Shown here: positions 5,400 through 5,961 of the stretch, in pieces | Layout: the number at the start of each line of letters is the position of its first letter | How positions within the stretch are numbered: position 1 is the stretch's first letter | DNA from: Gammaproteobacteria bacterium | GTDB lineage: Bacteria; Pseudomonadota; Gammaproteobacteria; UBA6429; Thiohalophilaceae | Direction of reading: 5' to 3' | Length of the DNA: 5,961 nt | NCBI GenBank assembly: GCA_024641445.1 | Contig: JAHEDA010000157.1 | Location: forward strand, 1-5,961 | Translations under genes and position numbers: made by a program | The notes under the pieces: model-generated | Databases searched by the model: none | The model's input: the letters and a program-made list of their open reading frames with translations, nothing else | What the model was told of the DNA's origin: nothing

Positions 5400-5961
5400 T
5401 TAGCTCACTACAACACGACGGGCCATGGCCAGCATGTGATAGAGCAGGTGGCAGTGATAGGCCCAGTTACCCTTGGCATCGGCGGTGACGAGATAGCTGA
5501 TGCGAGTGCCCGGTGCGACGACGATGGTGTGTTTGCGCGGGATGTAGTCCGGGTCGCCGGTCTCCAGGTCACTCCACATGCCGTGCAGGTGGATGGGGTG
5601 ATACATCATGGTGTCGTTGAACAGATTGATGCGGACACGTTCGCCATAGTGCAGATTCAGCGGCTCGGCGTCTTCATAGCGGATACCATTGATCGACCAC
5701 ATATAGCGACTCATGTTGCCGGTGAGGTGCAGGTCGATCTCACGACTGGGCTCTCGTTTGTCGGGGGTACGGTGCAGGTTGCGTAAGTCTGCATAGGTGA
5801 GGACGCGGCGGCCATTGTTACGCAGACCAAAGCCCGGATCGTCTAAACGATACTGTGGACTGTCGGCACGCATATCGACGTGGGGTCCATACTCGGTGGC
5901 GGTGTGTGCGACGGGGCGACTGCTGCCAAATCCAGCCTTGCCCGTCCCCATGGTGGGTTTG
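5400..5961 (-). CDS. copA: Multicopper oxidase CopA, C-terminal part (runs off the right edge)
   Basis: The C-terminal 187 or so residues of a periplasmic CopA/PcoA multicopper oxidase, which oxidises Cu(I) and helps sequester copper. The frame stays open to the window edge, so the start, Tat signal and first cupredoxin domains are outside; an ATG at 5951 is internal. The visible part has the family stretch RLDDPGFGLRNNGRRVLTYA, HLTGNMSRYMWSING, and the copper ligands of the last cupredoxin domain: HPIHLHG and HCHLLYH. After the last ligand histidine the sequence is MLAMARRVVVS, whereas relatives usually read M-x-x-G-M, so the axial methionine is one residue early. The protein ends shortly after, as is usual. 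It is the first gene seen of copA-copB-copG. Confidence 0.95.
   Translation of the reverse strand, partial: KPTMGTGKAGFGSSRPVAHTATEYGPHVDMRADSPQYRLDDPGFGLRNNGRRVLTYADLRNLHRTPDKREPSREIDLHLTGNMSRYMWSINGIRYEDAEPLNLHYGERVRINLFNDTMMYHPIHLHGMWSDLETGDPDYIPRKHTIVVAPGTRISYLVTADAKGNWAYHCHLLYHMLAMARRVVVS

Noticed and set aside
4946..5786. Several 69-116 codon frames in other frames or opposite to copB and copA
   Set aside because: They overlap strongly supported copper genes completely and carry no motifs.

Overview
The window looks like chromosomal DNA from a gammaproteobacterium. The grounds are the moderate GC content, a cluster of palindromic repeats of the gammaproteobacterial REP type (GTTGGGCT...AGCCCAAC-CTACGG), and a copA-copB-copG-like copper operon. 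Species cannot be fixed from the sequence alone. Seven complete genes and one partial gene are supported. No rRNA, tRNA, CRISPR array, transposase or phage gene is visible.

Layout. (1) Bases 1-196 are non-coding and hold three same-strand REP-like repeats. (2) A plus-strand cluster follows: a 101-residue membrane-anchored protein of unknown function, a secreted LprI/DUF1311-type protein with a long extra C-terminal region, and a small cysteine-rich CWC-family protein. (3) A convergent minus-strand pair encodes a Nu-like glutathione S-transferase (GTG start) and then, 32 bases on, a classical short-chain dehydrogenase. (4) A 164-base divergent control region separates this pair from a plus-strand TetR-family regulator. 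It holds two facing sigma70-like promoters and a 7+7 inverted repeat whose arms lie at both -10 boxes. A second palindrome sits on the regulator's start codon. (5) A 316-base stretch without a gene holds two perfect inverted repeats. (6) A minus-strand copper operon runs from the right edge: the C-terminal third or so of the multicopper oxidase CopA, then outer-membrane CopB, then a DUF411/CopG-type periplasmic copper protein that ends at a strong hairpin.

How the genes work together. The GST, SDR and TetR genes form a compact regulon-like unit. The regulator has a GCL cysteine and a second cysteine nine residues later, arranged like the redox-reactive region of NemR. This suggests an electrophile- or quinone-responsive detoxification switch, which is inference. 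The copper genes are an ordinary periplasmic and outer-membrane copper-tolerance set with one oddity. In CopA the methionine expected as axial ligand of the type 1 copper is four residues after the last histidine, not the usual five.

No clearly new multi-gene system is evident. The items most worth a second look are the divergent operator arrangement, the CopA copper-site spacing, the compensating base change in the REP-like stems, and the orphan 21-base palindrome between the tetR and copper genes.
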